Below, piece after piece: positions 53,473 through 61,564 of a stretch of DNA of 64,000 nucleotides. The stretch comes from Thalassospira sp. MCCC 1A03138 (GTDB lineage Bacteria; Pseudomonadota; Alphaproteobacteria; Rhodospirillales; Thalassospiraceae), in contig NZ_JFJY01000002.1 in the NCBI RefSeq assembly GCF_002115785.1, forward strand, positions 372,001-436,000. The letters run 5' to 3'. Position 1 is the first letter of the stretch; every line of letters begins with the position of its first letter. The notes beneath the pieces are model-generated. The model was not told the DNA's origin. It did no database searches and was given only the letters and a program-made list of their open reading frames with translations. Position numbers and translations under genes: made by a program.

Positions 53473-54930
53473 ATGGCGGATAAGCAAAACAGCGCAATTT
53501 CAACAAACGGTACCTTTGGCCCGTTCCTGTTCGCGCGTGGCAGCGACGATAAAACGGTCCGTCTGGCCGCCCTTGTTGTGACGCCGGAAGGAGCCGATCC
53601 GGCCGAGTTTCGAATCATGGGTGAGGATATTGTAACCCCGACAAAGCTTGCGAACCGGTTCGGGCGTCATTACTGGCGTTATGATTTCGAGCTGCCGGTT
53701 GTGTCGGATGCGCGTTACAGTTTCGATATCGAAACATATTATGTGAATACCGATTTGACTCATGACCTTCGGATCGGGTTTGTCTCGTGTAACGGACAAG
53801 AAGACGGTGATTTGGACCGACCTTTGGCGGATCGTAATGCGCTGTGGATTGATTTGGCCCGCGAACATCAAAAACGGCCTTTTTCCCTGTTTTTGCATGG
53901 CGGGGACCAGATTTATGCCGACGGGGTCTGGGGATGCCATCCTGATATTGTCACATGGAAAAAGACGAGACGTCAGCAGAAACTGGCAGCGGATTTCACC
54001 CCCGAGATGCGCAATAGTGTTCTGAAATTCTATCTGGAACATTATCTTGAAATTTATGGACAGCCGCAGATCAGCCATATACTGGCGCGGGTGCCATCTT
54101 TGATGATGTGGGATGACCACGACATTTTTGACGGCTGGGGCAGTCACAAGAAATGGTTTCATGACAGCATGGTCGCAAAGGGCATGTTTGCCTGTGCGCG
54201 TGAAGCATTTTGCCTGATGCAGCTTTGCACCGCGCCCGACGAATTGCCGCAGAAAATACTGGATCGTTCGGGGCAAAGCCTTGGCTGGCGTACGGATTTC
54301 CCCGGATTTTCGGTGATTGCGCCCGACTTGCGGTCGGAACGGACCCCGCATGCGATCATGGGCGAACATGGTTGGCGGGACATGATTGCGACACTCGATA
54401 CGATTCCGGAACATCATCGTATTTTGTTGATGTCGAGTGTGCCGGTGATTGGCCCGCGCCTGTCACTGGTCGAGGCGATCCTGCATCTGATGCCCAGTGC
54501 GCAGAAGTACGAAGATGACCTGCGCGATCAGTGGCAAAGTCGCTGGCATCGTAAGGAATGGTGCCGTTTTCTGGAAACCATTGAAGATGTCGTCGTCAAG
54601 CGCGGTTATGACATGACCCTGCTTTCGGGGGAAATTCATGTGGCGACCCGCGGCACGTTTGAAACCCATGGCAAGTCCATTCACCAACTGGTGGCATCGG
54701 GCATTTCGCACACTGCCCCGCCGTTGGCGTTTGCACGTGTGCTTGGTCTTTTGGCATGGATTGGCGATAATCCCCTGCCCGGTCGCCCGACCAAACTTAA
54801 GCCGCTTCCTGGGCGGATTGGCACCTATTGCGCTGCACGCAATTACCTGACACTGGACCGAAAGGGCGAAAACTGGCGGGCCAACTGGCATCTGGAAAAT
54901 ATTGGCTGGACACCGGATTTAACGATCTAG
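53473..54930 (+). CDS. PhoD-like metallophosphatase
   Basis: A 485-residue protein from ATG 53473. It has PhoD-type metal-binding blocks: 'IGFVSCNGQEDGDLDRPLADRNALW', 'LFLHGGDQIYADGVWG' (Asp metal ligand), 'SLMMWDDHDIFDGWGSHKKW' (WDDHD motif) and 'DMTLLSGEIHVATRGTFE' (His near the end). There is no signal peptide, so unlike classical PhoD alkaline phosphatase it is likely cytoplasmic. Substrate unknown. It is followed by a broken GST gene. Confidence 0.85.
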   Translation: MADKQNSAISTNGTFGPFLFARGSDDKTVRLAALVVTPEGADPAEFRIMGEDIVTPTKLANRFGRHYWRYDFELPVVSDARYSFDIETYYVNTDLTHDLRIGFVSCNGQEDGDLDRPLADRNALWIDLAREHQKRPFSLFLHGGDQIYADGVWGCHPDIVTWKKTRRQQKLAADFTPEMRNSVLKFYLEHYLEIYGQPQISHILARVPSLMMWDDHDIFDGWGSHKKWFHDSMVAKGMFACAREAFCLMQLCTAPDELPQKILDRSGQSLGWRTDFPGFSVIAPDLRSERTPHAIMGEHGWRDMIATLDTIPEHHRILLMSSVPVIGPRLSLVEAILHLMPSAQKYEDDLRDQWQSRWHRKEWCRFLETIEDVVVKRGYDMTLLSGEIHVATRGTFETHGKSIHQLVASGISHTAPPLAFARVLGLLAWIGDNPLPGRPTKLKPLPGRIGTYCAARNYLTLDRKGENWRANWHLENIGWTPDLTI

Positions 54931-54952
54931 GGAGGATCCCATAGTTCCTACC

Positions 54953-55402
54953 ATGCAGCTTTACTATTCGCCGACATCGCCCTTTTCACGGAAGGTGCGG
55001 ATCATTGTCCGCGAATTGGGATTGTGAGGCGATATTTCTGAAATTATGATCGATCCTTGGACGGATGCTACTTTGCGTGACGGTATGATGTCCTCGACCA
55101 GGCGGTTATTCGCCGATAGCAAACGCCCGGAAACTGAACGTTTTCATTTCGTAATGGATCGTCATCGTGCCGCGGTTTATGCAAGCATTGACGCCATAAA
55201 AGTCGGGATCAGCAGCCTTACAACAGATAGGCCAGATATCGGCACTCTTTCGGTGGCCGCAGCCCTTGAATATGTTGATTTCCGCTGGCCCGATGGGTGT
55301 TTTGCTGTTTCAGACGATCTGCGCCATTGGATGGCGGGCATGGCCAATCGCCCAGCCATGCTTGCGATGCGGTATAATTTGCTTCCGGTTCGACAGATCT
55401 GA
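54953..55402 (+). pseudogene. Glutathione S-transferase pseudogene
   Basis: A single frame reads 'MQLYYSPTSPFSRKVRIIVRELGL', TGA (55025-55027), 'GDISEIMIDPWTDATLRDG', then jumps to the C-terminal helical part ('ETERFHFVMDRHRAAVYASID', 'IGTLSVAAALEYVDFRWPD', 'LRHWMAGMANRPAMLAM'). The start is a clear thioredoxin-fold GST N-terminus. Besides the stop, about 70 residues around the normal 'NPLGKVPAL' and 'DSPVICEYLD' segments are missing. So the gene suffered a nonsense change and an internal deletion. Confidence 0.8.
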
Positions 55403-55471
55403 TCTGCATGGATGCAATATTGTCCGGGCCAGTTAAACACGCTATAGCGTGGCGGGGCAGCCAGATGTGTT

Positions 55472-55780
55472 ATGATGTCGGGCAGCAACTTTTCAGATGA
55501 AACGGGTTTCATGACCGACATTACCAAATCCATGCGTGAACGGGCTTGGGCCCGGGCCGGAAAAATTCAGGGCGAAGATTCCGCCGAAGTGCGCAAGCAC
55601 CGCGCTAGCGGCATCACGATGAAAAAAGAAAGCTTTGGCAAGTTCCGCAATTTTGGCTGGACCGTTGTAGACGGTGTTGCTGTTCCATGTCGCAAGGAAT
55701 TCCTGCCGCCGCGTGACGGCGATGCGACTGATGGCGATGCATCTGAAGATCTGGCCAAATCCGAACCTTCCGAAGACTGA
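55472..55780 (+). CDS. Small hypothetical protein, charged C-terminus
   Basis: Not recognised with confidence. The likely product starts at ATG 55511 (MTDITKSMRERAWARAGKIQ, 89 residues) or 55472 (102 residues). The core 'GEDSAEVRKHRASGITMKKESFGKFRNFGWTVVDGVAVPCRKEFLPPRDG' ends in an Asp/Glu-rich tail. It has no signal peptide or membrane helix. It is convergent with the MarR gene, 15 bp apart. Confidence 0.55.
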   Translation: MMSGSNFSDETGFMTDITKSMRERAWARAGKIQGEDSAEVRKHRASGITMKKESFGKFRNFGWTVVDGVAVPCRKEFLPPRDGDATDGDASEDLAKSEPSED

Positions 55781-55795
55781 TCATCTGATTCTGTC

Positions 55796-56263
55796 CTAGC
55801 CATTCGTCAGGCTGATCAAATCTGTCAAAAGGTGGCGCGAATCGGAATTCGTGACCAGTGCATTGAGGTCTTTCTGGGTTTTTTGCCAGATCGGAAAGGC
55901 TTTAACGAGCAACGCCATTCCCTGATCGGTTAGAGTCAGCAAACGACTGCGTTTATCCTTGGGGTCGATATCGATTGCAACCAGCCCCCGTCTTTCCAGC
56001 GGTTTAAGATTGGCGGTCAGTGTTGTGCGATCCATCGCCAGCAAATCAGCAACATCTTGCATGTGCGGCGGGTGTGGCCGGTTAAGCGACATCAGCAGGG
56101 AATATTGCCCACTAGTCAGGTCAAGCGGGCGAAAAGCATCGTCGAACCGGCGTGCAATCGTGCGTGCGGCCCGCCGCACATGCAGACAAAGACAACTGTC
56201 ACGCACCATCAGCGTCGATGAAAACGGGACTTTATCGTTCTGGTTGAAATCTTTTTTTGACAT
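55796..56263 (-). CDS. MarR family transcriptional regulator
   Basis: A 155-residue winged-helix regulator: 'LTSGQYSLLMSLNRPHPPHMQDVADLLAMDRTTLTANLKPLERRGLVAIDIDPKDKRSRLLTLTDQGMALL' is the MarR DNA-binding core. Cysteines cluster near the N-terminus ('DSCLCLHVRRAARTIARRF'), which in OhrR-like members can sense peroxide. It is divergent from a VOC gene, with a MarR-like palindrome in between, so local autoregulation is likely. Confidence 0.9.
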   Translation of the reverse strand: MSKKDFNQNDKVPFSSTLMVRDSCLCLHVRRAARTIARRFDDAFRPLDLTSGQYSLLMSLNRPHPPHMQDVADLLAMDRTTLTANLKPLERRGLVAIDIDPKDKRSRLLTLTDQGMALLVKAFPIWQKTQKDLNALVTNSDSRHLLTDLISLTNG

Positions 56264-56270
56264 CAGATAA

Positions 56271-56290
56271 TTATGTTGATATCAACGTAT
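56271..56290. promoter_or_regulatory. Candidate MarR operator
   Basis: ATGTTGATATCAACGTA centred at 56280/56281: TTGATATCAA is a perfect 10-bp palindrome and symmetry extends further with one mismatch. It lies directly upstream of the marR start and in the divergent promoter region, matching the size and AT-centred form of MarR sites. Confidence 0.6.
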
Positions 56291-56382
56291 TTGTCAAACG
56301 GGAAAATAAGAGAAAACTGATCAAGCGCCACCACGCTTCACCTGATTTCGAATTCACTTCTGAACGGCAAGGAGGAAGCCCG

Positions 56383-56856
56383 ATGCAGAAGATCAGCCCC
56401 TTTCTATGGTTTGACGGCAACGCCGAAGAAGCCGTCAAATTTTATGCGTCCGTTTTTCCAAATGCCACGATCGGCAAAATCTTGCGCAGCAGCAAGGCCG
56501 GACCCGGACCGGAAGGTAATGTTTTGACAGTAAGCTTCGAGCTTGAAGGTCAACAATTCACAGCCCTTAACGGTGGGCCGCAGTTCAAGTTTACCGAGGC
56601 TGTTTCCTTCACTGTGTCCTGCAATGATCAGGCAGAAGTTGATTATTACTGGGACTGCCTTTCCGAAGGTGGGGAACCCAGACAGTGCGGCTGGCTAAAA
56701 GACAGGTTCGGTTTTTTCTGGCAGATCACTCCGGTTCGTCTGATCGAACTGATGAACGATCCGGATCCGGATGTTGCGGCCCGGGTGGCAACAACCATGA
56801 TGTCGATGGAAAAATTCGATATCGCCGGGATTGAACGTGCCGCCAAAGGCATCTGA
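56383..56856 (+). CDS. VOC family protein (PhnB-like)
   Basis: A 157-residue protein of the vicinal-oxygen-chelate superfamily: 'KISPFLWFDGNAEEAVKFYASVFPNATIGKILRSS', 'VLTVSFELEGQQFTALNGGPQFKFTEAVSFTVSCNDQAEVDYYWDCLSEGGEPRQCGWLKDRFGFFWQITPVRLIEL'. ATG 56383 has GGAGGA just upstream; the open frame from 56257 crosses the operator. The enzymatic role of this subfamily (annotated in places as 3-demethylubiquinone methyltransferase-like) is uncertain. Likely controlled by the divergent MarR protein. Confidence 0.88.
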   Translation: MQKISPFLWFDGNAEEAVKFYASVFPNATIGKILRSSKAGPGPEGNVLTVSFELEGQQFTALNGGPQFKFTEAVSFTVSCNDQAEVDYYWDCLSEGGEPRQCGWLKDRFGFFWQITPVRLIELMNDPDPDVAARVATTMMSMEKFDIAGIERAAKGI

Positions 56857-56913
56857 AAACTTCACGCAAAATTTTAGCCAATCCCTCGCACCACCAACGC
56901 AAGGAAATGCCCC

Positions 56914-57351
56914 ATGACTGATAAACAAAGCAAAGACAAAGTTGCTATCCGCGAGATTTTCACCCGCTGGTCAACGGCAGCGCGTAACAAGGATCTCGAG
57001 GGTATCATGGCGTTATATAGCGATGATATCTGCTCCTATGACGCGGTTGGTCCCCTACAATTCAAGGGCCGCGACGACTATCGTGCCCATTAGGAACGCT
57101 GCATGGCGTTCGATGACGAATTCATCATGGAACCGCAGGAACCGATAATTTGTGTTTCCGGTCATCTGGCAGTTGCACGGTTCCTGATCCGGTGCGGTAT
57201 GCGCAAGGAAGACGGGACCGAGCAGGCAAGCTGGATGCGGTCAAGCTACCACCTTGAAAAGCAGGGTAGTGAATGGCGCATCGCGCATGAACATTTTTCC
57301 GTGCCCTTTGATTTTGAAAACGGTGCCGCTCAGTTCGGGTTGCAGCCGTAA
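56914..57351 (+). pseudogene. SnoaL-like/YybH protein with in-frame amber stop
   Basis: ATG 56914 (AAGGA 7-10 nt upstream) opens 'MTDKQSKDKVAIREIFTRWS' and 'LEGIMALYSDDICSYDAVGP', a SnoaL-like NTF2 fold. At 57091-57093 TAG interrupts 'GRDDYRAH-ERCMAFDDEF', and the same frame continues cleanly through 'CVSGHLAVARFLIRCG' and 'EWRIAHEHFSVPFDFE' to a stop at 57351. Relatives usually have Trp at this place, so a single TGG-to-TAG change explains it. Everything else is intact at normal length (about 145 codons). It sits between two VOC genes as part of one apparent operon. Confidence 0.85.
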
Positions 57352-57393
57352 ATCTCCAAACCCACCAGATTTTACACATAAAGGAATGTCCCG

Positions 57394-57819
57394 ATGAAAC
57401 TGATCACCTATCTGAATTTCGATGGGAACTGCCGCCAGGCATTTGAATTCTATCAATCCATCTTGGGTGGTGAACTGATCATGATGCCATTCGGCGATAC
57501 ACCAATGGCTGCTGACTCGCCTGAGCATAATGACAGGATTGCCCATGCGTGCCTGATGGGCGATGGCTGGCATTTGATGGCATCCGACTGCCCACCGGAA
57601 TATTTCACTAAAATGCAGGGCATGACAGCATCCCTGCATTTTGAAAATGCGACCGACGCCAGAAAAATGTTTGATACTCTCTCGTCAGGTGGCGAAGTCA
57701 CCATGCCGTTCGAGGAAACCTTCTGGTCACCGGGCTATGGCATGTTTACAGACAAGTTTGGCACACCCTGGATGATCAATACTGATATGTCATCGGAAGA
57801 CGGAGCAAGTTGCGCCTGA
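57394..57819 (+). CDS. VOC family protein (PhnB-like)
   Basis: A 141-residue VOC protein: 'MKLITYLNFDGNCRQAFEFYQSILGGELIMMPFGDTPMA', 'DRIAHACLMGDGWHLMASDCPPEYF', 'FEETFWSPGYGMFTDKFGTPWMINTD'. It resembles PhnB/YnfF-type glyoxalase-superfamily proteins and is distinct from the VOC gene 0.5 kb upstream. No enzymatic role can be assigned. It is probably last in the VOC-SnoaL-VOC unit. Confidence 0.88.
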   Translation: MKLITYLNFDGNCRQAFEFYQSILGGELIMMPFGDTPMAADSPEHNDRIAHACLMGDGWHLMASDCPPEYFTKMQGMTASLHFENATDARKMFDTLSSGGEVTMPFEETFWSPGYGMFTDKFGTPWMINTDMSSEDGASCA

Positions 57820-57907
57820 GCCATAAGGGATAAACGACTTGTTGCCTTGATCCCTGTTTCCCGCCAAAGTGGTATATATAACTTGGGGTTACGGGGATCA
57901 GCACCAC

Positions 57908-59419
57908 ATGACAGCACGGGTTATGACCGTCGCCTTTGCCGGGATTGATACAATTCCGGTCGATGTGCAGGTTCAGATGGCAAGCGGATTGCCCGCTTTT
58001 AGCGTGGTTGGTTTGCCCGACAAGGCGGTTTCCGAAGCGCGCGAACGTGTGCGATCCGCGCTTTCAGCGATGGGGCTGGCATTGCCGCCCAAGCGCATCA
58101 CAATCAATCTGGCCCCCGCCGATTTACTAAAGGAAGGATCGCATTTCGATCTGCCGATTGCGTTGGGTCTTTTGGCCGAGATGGATGTGATCGGGCACGA
58201 AGACATTGCGAATTTTGTCGTGCTGGGTGAATTGGGGCTTGATGGCAGTATCACCGGCGTCGGCGGAATTTTACCGGCGGCCATGCAGGCAAGTGGCTTG
58301 GATCGGGGGATTATCTGCCCGGCAGATAACGGTGCGGAAGCGCTTTGGGCAGGGGACCTTGAAATTCTGGCACCATCGCGTTTGACCGGATTGATCAACC
58401 ATTTCAAAGGAACTCAGATCCTGTCGCGGCCATGTGCGCCGAAGGTTAGCTCATCTCCCCTATCATTGCCAGATCTACGCGATATCAAGGGGCAGGAAAG
58501 TGCCAAACGCGCGCTCGAAATTGCTGCGGCTGGCGGTCATAATTTATTGATGAGCGGCCCGCCCGGTTCGGGAAAATCGATGCTTGCAGCTCGTCTGCCG
58601 GGGCTTTTGCCAGAATTGAATGCCAGACAGGCCCTTGAAACTACCGTGATCCATTCGGTTTCCGGGATGCTGCCCGAAGGCGGTCTTATCCGCACACGAC
58701 CCTTCCGACAGCCCCACCATTCGGCATCCATGCCTGCACTTGTTGGCGGTGGCCATCGTGTCCGCCCTGGCGAGATTTCCTTAGCCCATCATGGCGTTCT
58801 GTTTTTGGATGAATTACCGGAATTTCAGCGTAATGTCCTTGATGCGTTGCGTCAGCCACTTGAAACCGGGCAGGTATCGGTTGCGCGTGCCAATGCGCAT
58901 GTAACCTATCCGGCGCGTGTGCAGCTGGTGGCGGCAATGAATCCCTGCAGGTGTGGCTATTTGGGTGATAATGATCTGTCGTGCACGCGGGCACCGCGAT
59001 GTGGCGAAGATTATCAGGCGCGGCTTTCCGGTCCGCTTCTGGATCGTTTTGATATCCAGATTGATGTTCCCGCAGTCACACCCGAAGAACTTGACCTTCC
59101 GGCGTCGGGCGAGACGACGCAGGTGGTGCGCAAACGGATTTTGGCGGCGCGCGAAACCCAGTCATTACGATATAAAAATGATAATATTTTGACCAATGCT
59201 GAAGCAGATGGCGAGGTCCTGCAAAAAGCAGCAGTTCTGGATGAGGATGGGCGTGCTTTGTTGCAGGATGCTACGCGTCAGATGAAGCTTTCAGCTCGTG
59301 GGTATCACCGTGTTTTGCGCGTTGCCCGCACGATTGCCGATTTGGCGGGGATGGATAACGTCAAGCGTGGGCATATCGCCGAAGCCCTCGGTTACCGGCA
59401 TATGGCCTATCGGAGATGA
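57908..59419 (+). CDS. comM: ComM/YifB family Mg-chelatase-like AAA ATPase
   Basis: A 503-residue protein from ATG 57908 (57869 is a weaker start). The N-terminal ChlI-like domain ('VDVQVQMASGLPAFSVVGLPDKAVSEARERVRSALSAMGLALPPKRITINLAPADLLKEGSHFDLPIALGLLA') is followed by an AAA domain with Walker A 'GPPGSGKSMLAARLPGLLP', Walker B 'VLFLDELPEF', and a C4-like 'NPCRCGYLGDNDLSCTRAPRCGEDY', then the C-terminal helical domain. ComM is a hexameric helicase that promotes branch migration during natural transformation. Confidence 0.92.
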   Translation: MTARVMTVAFAGIDTIPVDVQVQMASGLPAFSVVGLPDKAVSEARERVRSALSAMGLALPPKRITINLAPADLLKEGSHFDLPIALGLLAEMDVIGHEDIANFVVLGELGLDGSITGVGGILPAAMQASGLDRGIICPADNGAEALWAGDLEILAPSRLTGLINHFKGTQILSRPCAPKVSSSPLSLPDLRDIKGQESAKRALEIAAAGGHNLLMSGPPGSGKSMLAARLPGLLPELNARQALETTVIHSVSGMLPEGGLIRTRPFRQPHHSASMPALVGGGHRVRPGEISLAHHGVLFLDELPEFQRNVLDALRQPLETGQVSVARANAHVTYPARVQLVAAMNPCRCGYLGDNDLSCTRAPRCGEDYQARLSGPLLDRFDIQIDVPAVTPEELDLPASGETTQVVRKRILAARETQSLRYKNDNILTNAEADGEVLQKAAVLDEDGRALLQDATRQMKLSARGYHRVLRVARTIADLAGMDNVKRGHIAEALGYRHMAYRR

Positions 59420-59983
59420 TCAGGCAACGCGGGAAATCCGGTAAACGGACGATGGTGGCACATTGCGCATGATCGTTCCGATCCGGCTGGCGCGAAGGTC
59501 CATCCGATCAAGAATGGTGCTTGGAATCGGGCAGCGTGGGCCATAGGTGAACTGATAGAGGGCACCGGTAGGTCCAAGATAACGGAATGCACCATTCAAA
59601 ACGCCCATCACTTGACGGGGCCGCATGGAAAGCAATGGCAGACCGCTGATGGCAGCACCTAGATCGTTGGATGGATAAAGCGGGTTTAAGGTGATCCGGC
59701 TGGCATCCATATGCAGGACCCGGGCTCGTGGATAACGATCTGAGAGCAATCGGGCAAATTCGGCCCCGGCTTCGACCAAGGTCAGATCGCCCTCATCAAG
59801 ACCGCGCGCGATCAGGGCCCGTGTAAAAACACCGGTACCCGGACCAAGTTCAAGCACGGAGCCGGTTGCGGGGGAAATTTCGGATGTAATCAGCTCTGCC
59901 AATGCCGGGCTGGACGGAGAAATGGCTGACACCCTTCTGGGATCTGCCACCCAAGCCCGAAAAAACGGCAACAGGTCCGACAT
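59420..59983 (-). CDS. Class I SAM methyltransferase, PmtA/rRNA-dimethylase-like
   Basis: A 187-residue methyltransferase. Motif I 'GSVLELGPGTGVFTRALIARGL', then 'LTLVEAGAEFARLLSDRYPRARVLHMDASRI', and 'AISGLPLLSMRPRQVMGVLNGAFRYLGPTGALYQFTYGPRCPIP' resemble phospholipid N-methyltransferases (PmtA) of alphaproteobacteria as well as rRNA dimethylases. The 'DPRRVSAISPSSPALAELIT' N-terminus is typical of the PmtA-like group. Start is ATG 59983. If PmtA, it makes phosphatidylcholine from phosphatidylethanolamine; this is not certain. It meets comM tail to tail with no gap. Confidence 0.75.
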   Translation of the reverse strand: MSDLLPFFRAWVADPRRVSAISPSSPALAELITSEISPATGSVLELGPGTGVFTRALIARGLDEGDLTLVEAGAEFARLLSDRYPRARVLHMDASRITLNPLYPSNDLGAAISGLPLLSMRPRQVMGVLNGAFRYLGPTGALYQFTYGPRCPIPSTILDRMDLRASRIGTIMRNVPPSSVYRISRVA

Positions 59984-60104
59984 TGCGTTTACCGCCTTTT
60001 GATCGAATTTCGAGAATGACGTCAATCTCATCATTCTTCATGTCGCCAAAAGTGCAGGTTTGTGTTCATTTTGTGAGAATGCGCGAAAAGCTGTCACACC
60101 CCAG

Positions 60105-60398
60105 TTAATGTGTGTTCCGACGCAGATCATCGATCAGCTGTGCCTTTGCTGGATCGGTATGGAAGCTTGACGGGATGATCATCATTCCCTTGGTGCCATC
60201 GCGGGCTTCAATCATGTAAAGGGTGGCATCATCGCCCGGATCGGTTCCGGCATCGACGCTATTGCTATGTACGATTTTAAGATCAGCCGGATCATAGACC
60301 GGGCCATTACCATCACAGCGCAACCCGCCATTTTCATAAACAAATTGATGCGAAAAGCCGTGGCGGATGGCGTTTTCCTGAAGTTCTGCGAGATTCAT
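60105..60398 (-). CDS. Small conserved protein, twin A
   Basis: A 97-residue protein starting MNLAELQENAIRHGFSHQF with AAGGAGT upstream of ATG 60398. It and its neighbour (60470-60784) share the frame 'L-ELQE-A---GF-H-F', 'DL-I--S-SVD-GTDPGDDATLYMI-ARDGT-G--I-PSSF-T---KA-LID-LR'. The pattern is similar to small bacterial proteins sometimes labelled phosphoribosylpyrophosphate synthetase, a name with no functional basis here. Acidic, no membrane segment. Function unknown. Confidence 0.7.
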   Translation of the reverse strand: MNLAELQENAIRHGFSHQFVYENGGLRCDGNGPVYDPADLKIVHSNSVDAGTDPGDDATLYMIEARDGTKGMMIIPSSFHTDPAKAQLIDDLRRNTH

Positions 60399-60469
60399 TG
60401 TCTGACTCCTTGCTCGTTTTACTATCCTTGTCTGATAAACGCGCAAAGAGAGTGACTGTTCCGCCAGGG

Positions 60470-60784
60470 TTAAGGATTACCTGATGTGTTTTCGCGCTGC
60501 TGACTTCGCAAATGGTCAATCAGTTCGGCTTTGTCATGTTCCGTATAAAAGCTGCTGGGCACGATCAGGATGCCTCGCGTACCGTCACGGGCCTTAATCA
60601 TATAAAGGGTAGCATCATCACCTGGATCGGTGCCGCTATCGACGGATCGACTATCTATAATGGTCAGATCATTGGCGGAATAGCTGACCTCTTTGCCATC
60701 GCAGGTGACATGATTTCCGGTCGCACTGAAATGGTGGGTGAAGCCCTTTAGAGTGGCAATTTCCTGCAGTTCGGAGAGGTTCAT
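60470..60784 (-). CDS. Small conserved protein, twin B
   Basis: A 104-residue paralogue of the preceding small protein, in the same orientation, 71 bp upstream of it. The shared 'SVDSGTDPGDDATLYMIKARDGTRGILIVPSSFYT' block is nearly identical in the two, while N-terminal halves differ ('FSATGNHVTCDGKEVSYSANDL' here). ATG 60784 follows a weak site. A recent tandem duplication kept by selection or too young to decay. Confidence 0.7.
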   Translation of the reverse strand: MNLSELQEIATLKGFTHHFSATGNHVTCDGKEVSYSANDLTIIDSRSVDSGTDPGDDATLYMIKARDGTRGILIVPSSFYTEHDKAELIDHLRSQQRENTSGNP

Positions 60785-60872
60785 GGCTTAAGCTCCGTTT
60801 GCTAGTGTTTTCGGGATCTCAATCATAGCACTATAAGGTTGGGAAATATTGCCATCACAATGGCAGAAAACC

Positions 60873-61343
60873 TCAGATTTCCTTTTTCATACCTTCGTGG
60901 CTGGCAACAAAACCAAGCCGTTCGTAGAAGCGGTGTGCATCCTTTCGGCTTTTATCGGTTGTGAATTGCACAAGAGATGCACCAAGTGATTTCGAAATCG
61001 AAATAGATTCGATGATCAATTTTTCTCCCACTTTCTGACCCCGGCATTTCGACGATACCCGTACACCTTCGATCTGTGCACGCAGACGGCCTTTGCGCGA
61101 AAGTCCGGCAATCAGGGTTAGTTGCAGACAACCGACAATGTCATTCCCCTGACATGCTAAAAGGTATTTGTTTGGAAGGGCTTCGGTGCTTTGACTTTGC
61201 ATGGCATCAAATGCGGCATAGTAGACATCGGGCAGCGGATCGCGCAGTTCTTCGCGGGTTTTACCCTTTTCGTCATCGGCGAGAAGGGTAACGATGGCAG
61301 GCAAATCTTCGCGGGTAGCATAGCGGAAGGTAATATTGGTCAT
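60873..61343 (-). CDS. GNAT family N-acetyltransferase
   Basis: A 156-residue acetyltransferase: 'ITFRYATREDLPAIVTLLADDEKGKTREELRDPLPDVYYAAFDAM', 'LACQGNDIVGCLQLTLIAGLSRKGRLRAQIEGVRVSSKCRGQKVGEKLIIESI' with the acetyl-CoA loop 'CRGQKVG', and 'GASLVQFTTDKSRKDAHRFYERLGFVASHEGMKK' as the C-terminal half. It resembles aminoalkylphosphonate or small-molecule acetyltransferases. Substrate unknown. Confidence 0.9.
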   Translation of the reverse strand: MTNITFRYATREDLPAIVTLLADDEKGKTREELRDPLPDVYYAAFDAMQSQSTEALPNKYLLACQGNDIVGCLQLTLIAGLSRKGRLRAQIEGVRVSSKCRGQKVGEKLIIESISISKSLGASLVQFTTDKSRKDAHRFYERLGFVASHEGMKKEI

Positions 61344-61470
61344 AAGGGCATCCTTGCTTGGGGCTGGGCGCCATCATGAAGCAAAATCGGATGCTTGCCA
61401 ATTTGCATGCTGGTGTTCTTGCGAGTTCCTTGTCCCTGTTTTGGTAATAGGGTTTTCGTGATACGGCAAA

Positions 61471-61497
61471 GGTGCCGTCCTTATTCAGGACGGCACC
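61471..61497 (-). terminator. Hairpin terminator after SDR gene
   Basis: GGTGCCGTCC (61471-61480) / GGACGGCACC (61488-61497), 10-bp perfect stem, 67 bp beyond the SDR stop. T-tract is short (TTTGCC), so moderately supported. Confidence 0.65.
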
Positions 61498-61564
61498 AAT
61501 GTTAAATTACCTTGACGCGCGGGATCGGGGGAAAGGTGGCAAGGCAATCAATTTGGCATTTGGA

